NCBI GenBank assembly: GCA_900544765.1
Contig: UQWI01000001.1
Span: 1-64,000, forward strand
From: an uncultured Eubacteriales bacterium
GTDB taxonomy: Bacteria; Bacillota; Clostridia; Oscillospirales; Oscillospiraceae
DNA length: 64,000 bases
Reading direction: 5' to 3'
Positions 17,965 to 25,887 of the stretch are shown here, one piece after another. Both the position numbers and the translations under genes were made by a program. Position 1 is the first letter of the stretch. The number at the start of each line of letters is the position of its first letter. A model generated the notes under the pieces. That model was not told the DNA's origin. It saw only the letters and a list, made by a program, of their open reading frames with translations, and made no database searches.

Positions 17965-19351
17965 TTCCCTCAAACTCCAATACTATTTTTCTGAAAGTGT
18001 CGCCGCGTTCGGCGAAGTTCTTAAACCTGTCAAAGCTCGAGCACGCGGGGCTGAGCAGCACTACATCCCCGGGCACGGAGTGCTCACGCGCCTCAACTAC
18101 AGCGGTACGCAAGTCGGGCACTATGCTTATCGGGAGGCGTGACGGGTCGAAGAAAACGCTGTGCCTCACCGCATCGGCAATCTGCTCGGCGGTGTCGCCG
18201 GTCAGATACAGGGCCTTTACCCGTTCGGCTATCTCGTCGGCGAGCTTGTCGAAGGAGACATGCTTGTCGTGGCCTCCCGCTATGAGTATGGGCTTTACGC
18301 GCATAGCGCGAAGCCCGGCGATGGTGCGCGTAGGGCTGGTGGCGATGGAGTCGTTTATATACGACACGCCGTCGAGCTTGCGGATGAGCTCCAGACGGTG
18401 ACGCACACCGCCGTATGTGCGCGCAACATTGCGGCACATTTCCGGCGAAACAAGCCCGTCTACGGCACAGAATGCGGCCATATAGTTCTCCACGTTGTGC
18501 TCGCCGGGGAGCAGTATCTCGCTTTCGGGGATGATAGCCTCGACCTCGTAGTCGTGGGAATAGTATATCATGCCGTCGCGGCAGAACACGCCGTTCCTGA
18601 CCGTTTCACGGTGGGAAAACTGCAGGACGCGGCTGTGTGCCTCTTCGCCGAAACGCGCCGTAATAGCATTGTCGCGGTTAACTATGAGCATATCTTCCGG
18701 ACCCTGACCCGAGAAAATGCGTTTCTTGGCCTCAATGTAATCCTCGTAGGTAGGATGCTTGTCAAGGTGGTTCGGTGAGACGTTGGTTATCACCGCCACA
18801 TCAGGACGGATGTTTATGCTGTGCAGCTGGAAGCTGGAGAGCTCGAGCACCGCAACATCGTCCGGGTGTATGTCCGGTATCTCGGTGAGCAGCGGCTTGC
18901 CGATGTTGCCGCCGAGGTGGACGCGCTTGCCACCGGCCTTGAGCAGCTCGGCTATTATCGAGCTGGTCGTTGTCTTTCCGTCTGAGCCGGTTATACCTAT
19001 CGTCCGGCAGGGGCAGAGCTCAAAGAAGGCCTCCATTTCGCTGGTTATCACTGCGCCGTGCTCCTTGGCGGAGACAAGATGCGGGTCTGTGGGCAGCAAT
19101 CCGGGCGTCCGGAAGATTACGTCAAAGCCGTCCAGACCGTCCAGATAACCGGGGCCGAGCCTGAGCTCTGCGCCGCGTGTGGATAGAATCTCCGCCTCGT
19201 CCTCCATGGCAGACTCATCACGCATGTCGCAAACGGTTATGGGCAGGCCGTTGTCAAGCAGCAGGTCTATGAGCGGCGTGTTGCTCACGCCTATACCCAG
19301 GACGGCCACACGCTTCCCGCGCAGTGCGTCCACATATTCCTGAAGTGTCAT
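17951..19351 (-). CDS. murD: UDP-N-acetylmuramoyl-L-alanine--D-glutamate ligase MurD
   Basis: A 466-residue cytoplasmic enzyme of peptidoglycan precursor synthesis. It shows the Rossmann-like N-terminal motif VAVLGIGVSNTP, the ATP-binding GITGSDGKTTTSS and the Mur ligase motifs ITNVSPNHLDKH and YINDSIATSPT, followed by the C-terminal HDKHVSFDKL region. The start at 19351 has GAGGTGA upstream; earlier in-frame codons lie in the structured leader. Its own promoter is divergent from rnpB. Confidence 0.96.
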   Translation of the reverse strand: MTLQEYVDALRGKRVAVLGIGVSNTPLIDLLLDNGLPITVCDMRDESAMEDEAEILSTRGAELRLGPGYLDGLDGFDVIFRTPGLLPTDPHLVSAKEHGAVITSEMEAFFELCPCRTIGITGSDGKTTTSSIIAELLKAGGKRVHLGGNIGKPLLTEIPDIHPDDVAVLELSSFQLHSINIRPDVAVITNVSPNHLDKHPTYEDYIEAKKRIFSGQGPEDMLIVNRDNAITARFGEEAHSRVLQFSHRETVRNGVFCRDGMIYYSHDYEVEAIIPESEILLPGEHNVENYMAAFCAVDGLVSPEMCRNVARTYGGVRHRLELIRKLDGVSYINDSIATSPTRTIAGLRAMRVKPILIAGGHDKHVSFDKLADEIAERVKALYLTGDTAEQIADAVRHSVFFDPSRLPISIVPDLRTAVVEAREHSVPGDVVLLSPACSSFDRFKNFAERGDTFRKIVLEFEGNETE

Positions 19352-19371
19352 AATTTCACCTCGCAGAGATT

Positions 19372-19466
19372 GCGCCGGCAAGGCCGGCGCCTTCATATCT
19401 TTAATAAACCTTTAGCCGCGCGAACAAAAGTAAAAGCGCGGCAGAGGCCAACGCCAAGCTTTGGCC
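19372..19466 (-). promoter_or_regulatory. Structured murD leader with three hairpins
   Basis: Between the murD promoter and start codon lie three inverted repeats: GGCCAA/TTGGCC (19446-19466), GCCGCGC/GCGCGGC (19415-19442) followed by AAAGGTTTATT on the minus strand, and GCGCCGGC/GCCGGCGC (19372-19390) just before the ribosome-binding site. The layout could attenuate transcription or control translation. No riboswitch class is recognised. Confidence 0.4.
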
Positions 19467-19472
19467 TGGTCA

Positions 19473-19501
19473 ATTATATCCTTTTCGGAGCTCAAATACA
19501 A
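19473..19501 (-). promoter_or_regulatory. murD promoter
   Basis: On the minus strand TTGTAT (19501-19496) and TATAAT (19478-19473) are 17 bases apart. It is back to back with the rnpB promoter, leaving nine bases between the two -35 boxes. Confidence 0.65.
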
Positions 19502-19509
19502 TCTTTTTG

Positions 19510-19538
19510 TTGACGCGCACGGCTGAAAAGGGTAAAAT
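19510..19538 (+). promoter_or_regulatory. rnpB promoter
   Basis: TTGACG (19510-19515) and TAAAAT (19533-19538) are 17 bases apart, predicting a start near 19545, exactly at the first paired base of RNase P RNA. Confidence 0.75.
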
Positions 19539-19545
19539 GGCCTTC

Positions 19546-19896
19546 GAGCGGGCCGGACGGCCGCGGGCATAAGGCGAAAGCCTGTGCGTGAGGAAAGTCC
19601 GGGCTCCATAGGGCAAGGATAACGGGTAACACCCGCCAGGGGCGACCCTCGGACAAGTGCAACAGAGATATACCGCCGGGCAGGGCCTATGCCCAGCCCG
19701 GTAAGGCTGGAAAGGCGAGGTAAGAGCTCACCCATCGCCTGGAGACAGGTGGATGCTGTAAACTCTATCCGGAGCAACACCGTGGAGGGACATATAGGCC
19801 GGCCCGGCCGTCCCGAGGAGGTGGCTAAAGCCTTGCGGCAACGTAAGGCGTAGATAGATGGCCGTCGATTACAGAACCCGGCTTACAGGCCCGCTC
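19546..19896 (+). ncRNA. rnpB: RNase P RNA, bacterial class A
   Basis: The ends pair as helix P1 (GAGCGGGCC at 19546-19554 with GGCCCGCTC at 19888-19896). The universally conserved regions are present: GAGGAAAGTCCGGGCTCC near 19590, ACAGAGATATACCGCC near 19662, and AGATAGATGGCCGTC with ACAGAACCCGGCTTACAGG at the 3' end. About 350 bases, the usual size. It processes pre-tRNA 5' ends together with RnpA. It has its own promoter and terminator. Confidence 0.97.
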
Positions 19897-19910
19897 TTTA
19901 TTTTATGCAG

Positions 19911-19939
19911 AAGGCCGCTCTTTGAGCGGCCTTTTCTGT
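19911..19939 (+). terminator. rnpB terminator
   Basis: AAGGCCGCTC and GAGCGGCCTT form a perfect 10-bp stem with a TTT loop, followed by TTCTGTT. Confidence 0.85.
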
Positions 19940-20028
19940 TGAAAAAGTTCTGCTATGATACAACTTCGATACAATTTTGATACGTTCTCCCTCTACAATA
20001 AGCCTAACGCATTACTTTGGAGGCTTTT

Positions 20029-21390
20029 ATGATTACAAAACTACGCAAAAGGTACACGCTGCCGGGTCTGATAATTTGCCTGCTGGGGCTTGTATTGCTT
20101 TGGGTGCTCTTCACCTTCTGGCTCTTTGACACGAACTATAGCCTGTGGGCTTACATTGCGTCGTTTTTGAGCGTTGCCCTCTTCGTGCTCGTCTGCCTGC
20201 GCTTTGTCCCGGGCTGGATGCGTTACTGGTCTCACGGCGTTTGCGCCGTCGAGTCAGAGCGGGTCGGAGGGGAGCCTGAGCGCATCAGGGCAATAATATT
20301 TGTAATCGGGCTGCTCTTCTGTATTGCGGTCTTTGCCGTCACATATTTGATATACATCGCCTGCGGCTACAGCGGGACTTGGGCATCCTTCCGCAATTTC
20401 TGGACTCTCACGGACAGCCAGCACTATCTGGACATCGCCCGAGACTGGTATCTCTCCGAGGGCGTAATAGACAGGCTGGTACAGCTGGTGTTCCTGCCGG
20501 GATACCCCATAGCTATTCGCATAATGCACCTGCTCATACCGGACTGGGTGCTCGCGGGACTACTCGTGTCCTGGCTGAGCTTTGCCGGGGCGCTGAGCGT
20601 CTGCTATTCCCTGCTGAGGCTCGACTACAGTCACTCCACCGCCATGCGAGCCATAAAGTACCTGTGCATCATCCCCGGTTCCTTCTTCTTCGTTGCACCG
20701 ATGAGCGAAAGCCTGTTCCTGCTGCTCAGCCTCGGCTGCGTCTATCTGGCGCGCACGAAGAGATACGCCCTCGGCTGCCTTCTCGGCGGCCTGGCCGCCT
20801 TCACCCGTTCGCTCGGCCTGATGCTATTCGTACCCGTTTGCATGGAGCTCGTACATGAGGCCGTGAACGCGCCGAAGGGCCGGCGGAAGCTCCTGCGCTT
20901 TGCCTGGCTGCTGCTCATACCCGCGGGGTTCGGCGTGTACTGCTGCATCAATTACCAGGTTGCAGGGAACCCGTTTCAGTACATGATATATCAGAGAGAG
21001 CACTGGGGGCAGAGCTTCGGCCTCTTCTTTTCCACCGCTGCGTATCAGCTCGACAACGCCATAAGGTGCGTGCCGGGCAACCTGAAGAATTTTTTCGGTC
21101 TGTGGCTGCCGAACCTCATATTCGATATTTCCGCCCTGGCTGTGCTCGCATGTACGGCTAAGAAGCTCCGGCCCGACTACACGGCCTGGTTCATAGCCTA
21201 CTACGTCATTGCCATCGGCGCCACATGGCTTTTGAGCTCTCCGAGGTATATGATAAGCCTGCTGCCCTTCTTTCTCTCCGTGTCGCTGCTCGCGAAAACG
21301 CCTAGGCGGGACGCGGTTATGACAGCCGTCTGCATACCGCTCTGGCTTCTCTATGAAATTGCCTTTGTCCTGCGCTGGCAGGTCTGGTAA
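20029..21390 (+). CDS. Mannosyltransferase-family membrane protein (PIG-V-like)
   Basis: A 453-residue protein with about ten membrane segments. After the second pair of helices, an external loop carries TDSQHYLDIARDWYL, the Asp/His/Tyr pattern used by GT-C polyprenyl-phosphate glycosyltransferases of the PIG-V group. Later loops carry VAPMSESLFLLLS and AAFTRSLGLML. It probably transfers a sugar from a lipid carrier to a surface glycan. The start at 20029 has GGAGG five bases upstream. It stands between rnpB and a convergent operon, flanked by terminators. Confidence 0.82.
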   Translation: MITKLRKRYTLPGLIICLLGLVLLWVLFTFWLFDTNYSLWAYIASFLSVALFVLVCLRFVPGWMRYWSHGVCAVESERVGGEPERIRAIIFVIGLLFCIAVFAVTYLIYIACGYSGTWASFRNFWTLTDSQHYLDIARDWYLSEGVIDRLVQLVFLPGYPIAIRIMHLLIPDWVLAGLLVSWLSFAGALSVCYSLLRLDYSHSTAMRAIKYLCIIPGSFFFVAPMSESLFLLLSLGCVYLARTKRYALGCLLGGLAAFTRSLGLMLFVPVCMELVHEAVNAPKGRRKLLRFAWLLLIPAGFGVYCCINYQVAGNPFQYMIYQREHWGQSFGLFFSTAAYQLDNAIRCVPGNLKNFFGLWLPNLIFDISALAVLACTAKKLRPDYTAWFIAYYVIAIGATWLLSSPRYMISLLPFFLSVSLLAKTPRRDAVMTAVCIPLWLLYEIAFVLRWQVW

Positions 21391-21412
21391 TCAGCCGTTT
21401 CAAACAGATGTA

Positions 21413-21444
21413 AAAAGCTCCAGAGCGAAGGCCCTGGAGCTTTT
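21413..21444. terminator. Bidirectional terminator
   Basis: AAAAGCTCCAG (21413-21423) pairs with CTGGAGCTTTT (21434-21444), between the mannosyltransferase and the convergent oxidoreductase operon. Confidence 0.8.
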
Positions 21445-21448
21445 GCTT

Positions 21449-22009
21449 TTATTTTTCCGCCTCTTTGGCGGCGTGGCCAATCTCCCAGCCGCGGCGGAAA
21501 GCGGCCTCGTTGATGGGATTGAGCTCGGGGCGTTTTGCTCCAAGCTTCTTGAAAGCTGTCTGAAGCACGTTTTCAGCCGGCAGGATTTCGGTATAGCCGA
21601 TGATAGCGCCGACGATGACGAGGTTCAGGCACTTGGGGTTGCCGAGCTCGATAGAGATGTTGCCGGCGTCAACCTTGACGACGTGGACGTCCTCGCGAGT
21701 CTCCTCGATGGTGACGACGGTGCTGTTCACGAAGATGGTGCCGCCGGGGACGACGGCGTCCTTGAACTTGGCCATGCTGGGGTCGTTCAGGCAGACGACG
21801 TAGTCGGCCTTGTTGACCTTAGGCGCGCCGACGGGCTCGTCCGAAATGACAACGTAGCAGTTGGCGGTGCCGCCTCGCATCTCCGCGCCGTAGCTTGGGA
21901 AGTAGGTGACGTACTTGTCGGTGGTCTCGCATGCGGTGTAGCTCAGCAGCTGGCCGGCTACCATGACGCCCTGACCGCCGAAACCGGCGATGATGAAAGA
22001 TTTCTCCAT
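21449..22009 (-). CDS. 2-oxoacid:ferredoxin oxidoreductase, gamma subunit
   Basis: A 186-residue protein starting MEKSFIIAGFGGQGVMVAGQ, the glycine-rich signature of the gamma subunit of the pyruvate/2-oxoisovalerate/2-oxoglutarate:ferredoxin oxidoreductase family, with PSYGAEMRGGTANC in the middle. It is the last gene of a four-subunit operon (ferredoxin, alpha, beta, gamma). The start at 22009 follows GGGGAGG. Which 2-oxoacid is used cannot be decided from this subunit. Confidence 0.9.
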   Translation of the reverse strand: MEKSFIIAGFGGQGVMVAGQLLSYTACETTDKYVTYFPSYGAEMRGGTANCYVVISDEPVGAPKVNKADYVVCLNDPSMAKFKDAVVPGGTIFVNSTVVTIEETREDVHVVKVDAGNISIELGNPKCLNLVIVGAIIGYTEILPAENVLQTAFKKLGAKRPELNPINEAAFRRGWEIGHAAKEAEK

Positions 22010-22026
22010 GTTGCAGCCTCCCCTTC

Positions 22027-22767
22027 TCACTTCGCGCGGAATTCCCCGAGCGGGAACTCCTTGAGTATGACGTTGTGGACGTGGTCAAGGCTCTCCAGCG
22101 GGCTCATGCCCCAGTTGGTCGGGCAGTTGGAGACAAATTCGACGAAGCTGAAGCCCTTGCCCTCGAGCTGGTACTGGAAGGCCTTCTTGACGGCGGCCTT
22201 TGCCTTGCGGGCGTTCGGCACGTCGGCGGCGGTCACGCGGGCGATGTAGGCGGGGGCGTCGAGCTGGTTGATGAGCTCGCACATGTGCATCGGGGCGCCA
22301 TGCTCCTTCTCATCGCGGCCGTAAGGGGTGGTAGTGGTCTTGGCGCCAAGCAGCGTGGTCGGGGCCATCTGGCCGCCGGTCATGCCGTAGATGCCGTTGT
22401 TGACGAAGATGACCGTGAAATTCTCGCCGCGGTTTGCAGCGCTCATGGTCTCGGCCAGGCCGATGGCGGCAAGGTCGCCGTCGCCCTGATAGGTGAACAC
22501 CAGCGTCTCGGGGCTGCAGCGCTTGAAAGAGCTGGCGATGGCGCAGGCCCTGCCGTGGGGAGCGGCGACGGTGTCCATATCGAAATAGGTAACGGCGAGG
22601 CCGCAGCAGCCGACGCCCTGGACATAGCAGGCGTTGTCGAGCTGGCCCAGCTCATCGAGGGCCTCGCAGACTATCTTACAAACGCTCGAGTGCATGCAGC
22701 CGGGGCAGAAGCCGGTGACCGCGCCCTCGAAGATACCCGCCGGGCGGGAATAAACTTTTTCCATCAT
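22027..22767 (-). CDS. 2-oxoacid:ferredoxin oxidoreductase, beta (TPP-binding) subunit
   Basis: A 246-residue subunit that binds thiamine diphosphate and a [4Fe-4S] cluster. Seen: FCPGCMHSSVCKIV near the N-terminus, the TPP motif starting QGDGDLAAIGLAE and ending VNNGIYGMTGGQ, and GVGCCGLAV cysteines. It decarboxylates a 2-oxoacid to acyl-CoA while reducing ferredoxin. GGAGGT lies seven bases before the ATG. Confidence 0.92.
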   Translation of the reverse strand: MMEKVYSRPAGIFEGAVTGFCPGCMHSSVCKIVCEALDELGQLDNACYVQGVGCCGLAVTYFDMDTVAAPHGRACAIASSFKRCSPETLVFTYQGDGDLAAIGLAETMSAANRGENFTVIFVNNGIYGMTGGQMAPTTLLGAKTTTTPYGRDEKEHGAPMHMCELINQLDAPAYIARVTAADVPNARKAKAAVKKAFQYQLEGKGFSFVEFVSNCPTNWGMSPLESLDHVHNVILKEFPLGEFRAK

Positions 22768-22780
22768 AGCACAGACCTCC

Positions 22781-23860
22781 TTACTTCATCAGACTGCGGG
22801 CCGCGTCCAGGATGGTGGAGCGGTCGAGCACTTCGCCGCCGGAAGAGAGGGCGGTGACTATCTTCGTCCTGCCGTGCACAACGTTGGACACGTCCTCTGC
22901 GAACTGGGCGGGGATGCTCATTTCGGCGCAGACTATGCCGCGCAGCTTCTCGAGCGGCAGCTTCTCGTAGGCGACATCCGGGAAGGGATATACCTTCTTC
23001 GGGCGGATGAGACCGGCCTTGATGCCCTCACTGCGGAGTATGTTGACGGCGCTCTTGGCAATACGTCCGGAAATGCCGTAAGCGGTCAGAATAATCTCGG
23101 CGTCCTCGGTCAGGTAGTCCTCATAGTCGACCTCGGTCTCCTTCCAGCCCCTGTACATCTCGTCGGCCTGGATGTTCATCTGCATCTGGCTAACGCGGGT
23201 GTCGAGGCCGGGTCCGCACATGACCTTGTGCTGGGGGCCGCCCTTCTTGCCGGTGGCGGCGTAGGTCTTGGTGGCTCGTATGGCGGCAATCTGCTCGTCG
23301 GTAAGGGGGTCGGGCAATACGACGGGCTCCATCATGGTGCCGGTAAAGCCGTCCATGAGGAGGATGACGGGGTTGTGATACTTGTCGGCCAGCTCAAAGG
23401 CCTCCCAAGTCATGTCGACAGCCTCCTGCAGAGTGGAGGGGCTGAGTACGAGCATGCGGAAGCCGCCGTTGCCGGAGGCATGGGTGGCCTGCATATAGTC
23501 CTGCTGGGCGGGCTGGATGGTACCGATGCCGGGACCACCGCGCTGGAAGTTGGCGATGACTACGGGCAGGCGGGCGCCTGCCATCCAGGAAATGGCCTCG
23601 CTCTTGAGAGAAATGCCGCAGCTGGAAGAGCTGGTCATGCTGCGCACACCGGCAGCGGCGGCGCCGTAGGCCATGTTGGCGGAGGCAACCTCGCTCTCAC
23701 CCTGGATGAACACGCCGTTCACCTGGGGCATCCTGCGGGCGAAATACTCGGGGACATCATTCTGCGGGGTTATGGGGTAACCGGCGAAAAACCGGCATCC
23801 GGCGCGGACAGCAGTCTCGGCGACCGCTTCGCAGCCCTTCATGAATATCTTTTCTGCCAT
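22781..23860 (-). CDS. vorB: 2-oxoacid:ferredoxin oxidoreductase, alpha subunit (VorB type)
   Basis: A 359-residue subunit with the family blocks FFAGYPITPQNDVPEYFA, FIQGESEVASANMAYGAAAAG and the RGGPGIGTIQPAQQDYMQA stretch, then the C-terminal domain with PFPDVAYEKLPLEKLRGIVCAEMS. Overall pattern is closest to 2-oxoisovalerate (branched-chain) oxidoreductase alpha subunits annotated VorB; a 2-oxoglutarate enzyme (KorA) is the alternative. It lies 13 bases upstream of the beta gene and one base after the ferredoxin gene. Confidence 0.88.
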   Translation of the reverse strand: MAEKIFMKGCEAVAETAVRAGCRFFAGYPITPQNDVPEYFARRMPQVNGVFIQGESEVASANMAYGAAAAGVRSMTSSSSCGISLKSEAISWMAGARLPVVIANFQRGGPGIGTIQPAQQDYMQATHASGNGGFRMLVLSPSTLQEAVDMTWEAFELADKYHNPVILLMDGFTGTMMEPVVLPDPLTDEQIAAIRATKTYAATGKKGGPQHKVMCGPGLDTRVSQMQMNIQADEMYRGWKETEVDYEDYLTEDAEIILTAYGISGRIAKSAVNILRSEGIKAGLIRPKKVYPFPDVAYEKLPLEKLRGIVCAEMSIPAQFAEDVSNVVHGRTKIVTALSSGGEVLDRSTILDAARSLMK

Positions 23861-23861
23861 C

Positions 23862-24080
23862 TCAGTTCGCCTCCCTGTATACCGTTATCGCCGCATCCGG
23901 GCATATGGTGGCGCACATTGCGCACCCTATGCAGTCCTCTGGGTGCAGGGGCTGCGAATACTGGTAGCCCTTAGAGTTCACTGCGTTGGTAGTGCCCAGC
24001 ACCTTTTTCGGACACACGTTGACGCAGTAGAGGCAGCTTTTGCAGGCTTCTGTGTAAATTTCCACGCGGCCTTTAGCCAT
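23862..24080 (-). CDS. 4Fe-4S ferredoxin subunit of the oxidoreductase
   Basis: A 72-residue protein with two C-x2-C-x2-C-x3-C-P motifs (CKSCLYCVNVCP and CIGCAMCATICP), each ligating a [4Fe-4S] cluster, as in the delta subunits of 2-oxoacid:ferredoxin oxidoreductases. It passes electrons from the TPP site to free ferredoxin. The start at 24080 has AAGGAG eight bases upstream; an earlier in-frame GTG overlaps that site. Confidence 0.92.
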   Translation of the reverse strand: MAKGRVEIYTEACKSCLYCVNVCPKKVLGTTNAVNSKGYQYSQPLHPEDCIGCAMCATICPDAAITVYREAN

Positions 24081-24099
24081 TTCAACCACTCCTTCTCAT

Positions 24100-24819
24100 T
24101 TATTGATGGTGCTCCTCCCCGCCGGAACCTCCCATCCACTCCGGCAGGGTGTTGAGCCGTATCGGAAGTATGGGCTCCTCAACGCGCTCTTCCACTTCGG
24201 CGCAGAGCTCTTCCAGGACGCAGACAAAGTCCGGCGTTTCCCCGGGAAATAGAGCCCTGAACCTGTCCAGCCCTTCAATCACGTTCTCCACCGTGGTCTC
24301 AGGGCCGAAGTTTGGGTTGGCTACGAGATGGAGGCCGCGAAGCCTGGCCGCTCCTGCGACCCGGCCGACAGTGCTCTCAATATCTGCGAGAGTACGCGAC
24401 CAGGGCCTGTACGGGTTCACTATGTAGAATACCCTTGCGTCCTCGCGGTTCAAAATGTGCGAAAACTGGCCTATCATATGCGAACCGTGCGAGCCGCCGC
24501 CCACATCCATCATCACAATACACTCGGGGTTGGTCAGCGTCTCTATGACGCCGGGCGCCACAGTGGTCGCGTCGAGATATTGAGCCTGGAAATGGAAAAC
24601 GACTCCCTTCTCCTCCAACTCTGTTTCGCAGTCACGGGCGCGGAAGAGCGGCTTTGTCTGGTCCATATCAAAGAAGTGCACTTCGCGTCCGCCCTCGCGG
24701 GCTATGCACATAGCCAGGTTGATTGCCGTCTCAGTTTTGCCCGAACCGGCCTCACCTAAAAACACTATGTTTTTGGCTCCATGCAGATAATTTTGATACA
24801 ATTCTGACAAACTTTCCAC
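24100..24819 (-). CDS. P-loop ATPase of the MinD/CobQ type heading the oxidoreductase operon
   Basis: A 239-residue protein with Walker A GEAGSGKTETAIN (about residues 22-34), an Asp-rich switch (FFDMDQTKPLFRARD) and MMDVGGGSHGSHMIGQ. These resemble SIMIBI-class ATPases such as MinD, ParA or CobB. It ends with a flexible Gly/Glu/His tail. The operon position, 20 bases before ferredoxin, suggests a role linked to the oxidoreductase, perhaps cofactor or cluster handling, but this is inference. GTG at 24819 is a tentative start because its ribosome-binding site is very close. Confidence 0.65.
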   Translation of the reverse strand: MESLSELYQNYLHGAKNIVFLGEAGSGKTETAINLAMCIAREGGREVHFFDMDQTKPLFRARDCETELEEKGVVFHFQAQYLDATTVAPGVIETLTNPECIVMMDVGGGSHGSHMIGQFSHILNREDARVFYIVNPYRPWSRTLADIESTVGRVAGAARLRGLHLVANPNFGPETTVENVIEGLDRFRALFPGETPDFVCVLEELCAEVEERVEEPILPIRLNTLPEWMGGSGGEEHHQ

Positions 24820-24856
24820 TCGCCTTCCGTGTTCTGTGAAGCTTTATGTACAACAC

Positions 24857-24886
24857 ATGATAGCACAATACCTGAGTGCAATGCAA
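24857..24886 (-). promoter_or_regulatory. Candidate promoter of the ATPase-oxidoreductase operon
   Basis: On the minus strand TTGCAT (24886-24881) and TATCAT (24862-24857) are 18 bases apart, 37 bases before the ATPase start. The divergent gap to yebC also holds AAGTATACTT, a perfect 10-bp palindrome near 24907. Confidence 0.45.
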
Positions 24887-24955
24887 GTCTGGGATTTAAT
24901 GTGCGAAAGTATACTTAGATAATTAGGTTAACTAAGTCAAAAGCTAATTTATATG

Positions 24956-24984
24956 TTGCAATATAGAGAAAAAAGTGCTAAAAT
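24956..24984 (+). promoter_or_regulatory. yebC promoter
   Basis: TTGCAA (24956-24961) and TAAAAT (24979-24984) are 17 bases apart, about 30 bases before the yebC start codon. Confidence 0.65.
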
Positions 24985-25020
24985 AATGTGCGCAAATTAT
25001 ACGATACAGGGGATGAAACG

Positions 25021-25761
25021 ATGTCTGGACATTCCAAGTGGCACAATATACAGAAGACCAAGGGCGCCCAGGATGCCAAGAGGGCTCAGGCCTTCACTAA
25101 GATAGCACGCGAAATGATAGTTGCGGTCAAGGAAGGCGGCAGCGGCGACCCCGCCAACAACTCCCGTCTCGCGGCCGTCATCGCCAAGGCGAAGGCCGCC
25201 AACATGCCCAACGACAATATTAAGCGTACGATAGACAAGGCTCTCGGAAGCGGCAATACCGACAACTACGAGTCCGTCACCTACGAAGGATACGGCCCGA
25301 GCGGCGTCGCCGTTATCGTAGAGGCCATGACCGACAACCGCAACCGTACCGCCAGCGACATCCGCCACGCCTTCGACAAGAACGGCGGCAACATGGGCCA
25401 GACCGGCTGCGTGAGCTGGAGCTTCGACAAGAAGGGCGTCATCGTCGTCAACAACGAGGACGGTGACATCGACGAGGACAAGATGATGGAGGACGCTCTC
25501 GAGGCGGGCGCCGCCGACATGGAGCAGGACGGCGAGGTTTTCTCCGTCTACACCGAGCCCGATGACGTCGCCGCCGTTGCCGAGTACCTCACCGGCCACG
25601 GCTATGAGCTGCTCAGCGCCCAGGCCGAAATGGTCCCCCAGAGCTACATCACCCTCTCCGACGAGGGCGACATCAAGAACATGCAGAAGATGATAGACAT
25701 GTTCGAGGACAACGACGACGTCCAGAACGTCTGGCACAACTGGGAAAACAGCGAGGGCTGA
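25021..25761 (+). CDS. yebC: YebC/PmpR-family protein
   Basis: A 246-residue cytoplasmic protein starting MSGHSKWHNIQKTKGAQDAK, the near-invariant YebC opening, with PNDNIKRTIDKALG and YEGYGPSGVAV. Members act as DNA-binding regulators, and some ease translation of proline-rich stretches. The ATG at 25021 is used; a GTG 11 codons upstream has no ribosome-binding site. It is monocistronic, with its own promoter and terminator. Confidence 0.95.
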   Translation: MSGHSKWHNIQKTKGAQDAKRAQAFTKIAREMIVAVKEGGSGDPANNSRLAAVIAKAKAANMPNDNIKRTIDKALGSGNTDNYESVTYEGYGPSGVAVIVEAMTDNRNRTASDIRHAFDKNGGNMGQTGCVSWSFDKKGVIVVNNEDGDIDEDKMMEDALEAGAADMEQDGEVFSVYTEPDDVAAVAEYLTGHGYELLSAQAEMVPQSYITLSDEGDIKNMQKMIDMFEDNDDVQNVWHNWENSEG

Positions 25762-25774
25762 TTACAGCGAGTAT

Positions 25775-25812
25775 AAAAGCGGGAGGCTGCGCGCCTCCCG
25801 CTTTTCGCTTTT
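25775..25812 (+). terminator. yebC terminator
   Basis: AAAAGCGGGAGGC pairs with GCCTCCCGCTTTT across TGCGC and is followed by CGCTTTTTT. Confidence 0.88.
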
Positions 25813-25828
25813 TTAATTATATTTTTCA

Positions 25829-25857
25829 TTGTTTTAATATGGTGTTTGATGTATAAT
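25829..25857 (+). promoter_or_regulatory. Promoter of the beta-helix/SLH pair
   Basis: TTGTTT (25829-25834) and TATAAT (25852-25857) are 17 bases apart, 30 bases before the start codon at 25888. Confidence 0.65.
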
Positions 25858-25887
25858 TCCTTCAGTATGAACAACCGGAGGGATACT

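Noticed and set aside
21353..23974. Plus-strand frames of 298, 260 and 366 codons opposite the 2-oxoacid oxidoreductase genes
   Set aside because: The products are Ala/Gly/Val/Asp-rich without domains; the minus-strand genes carry all family motifs.
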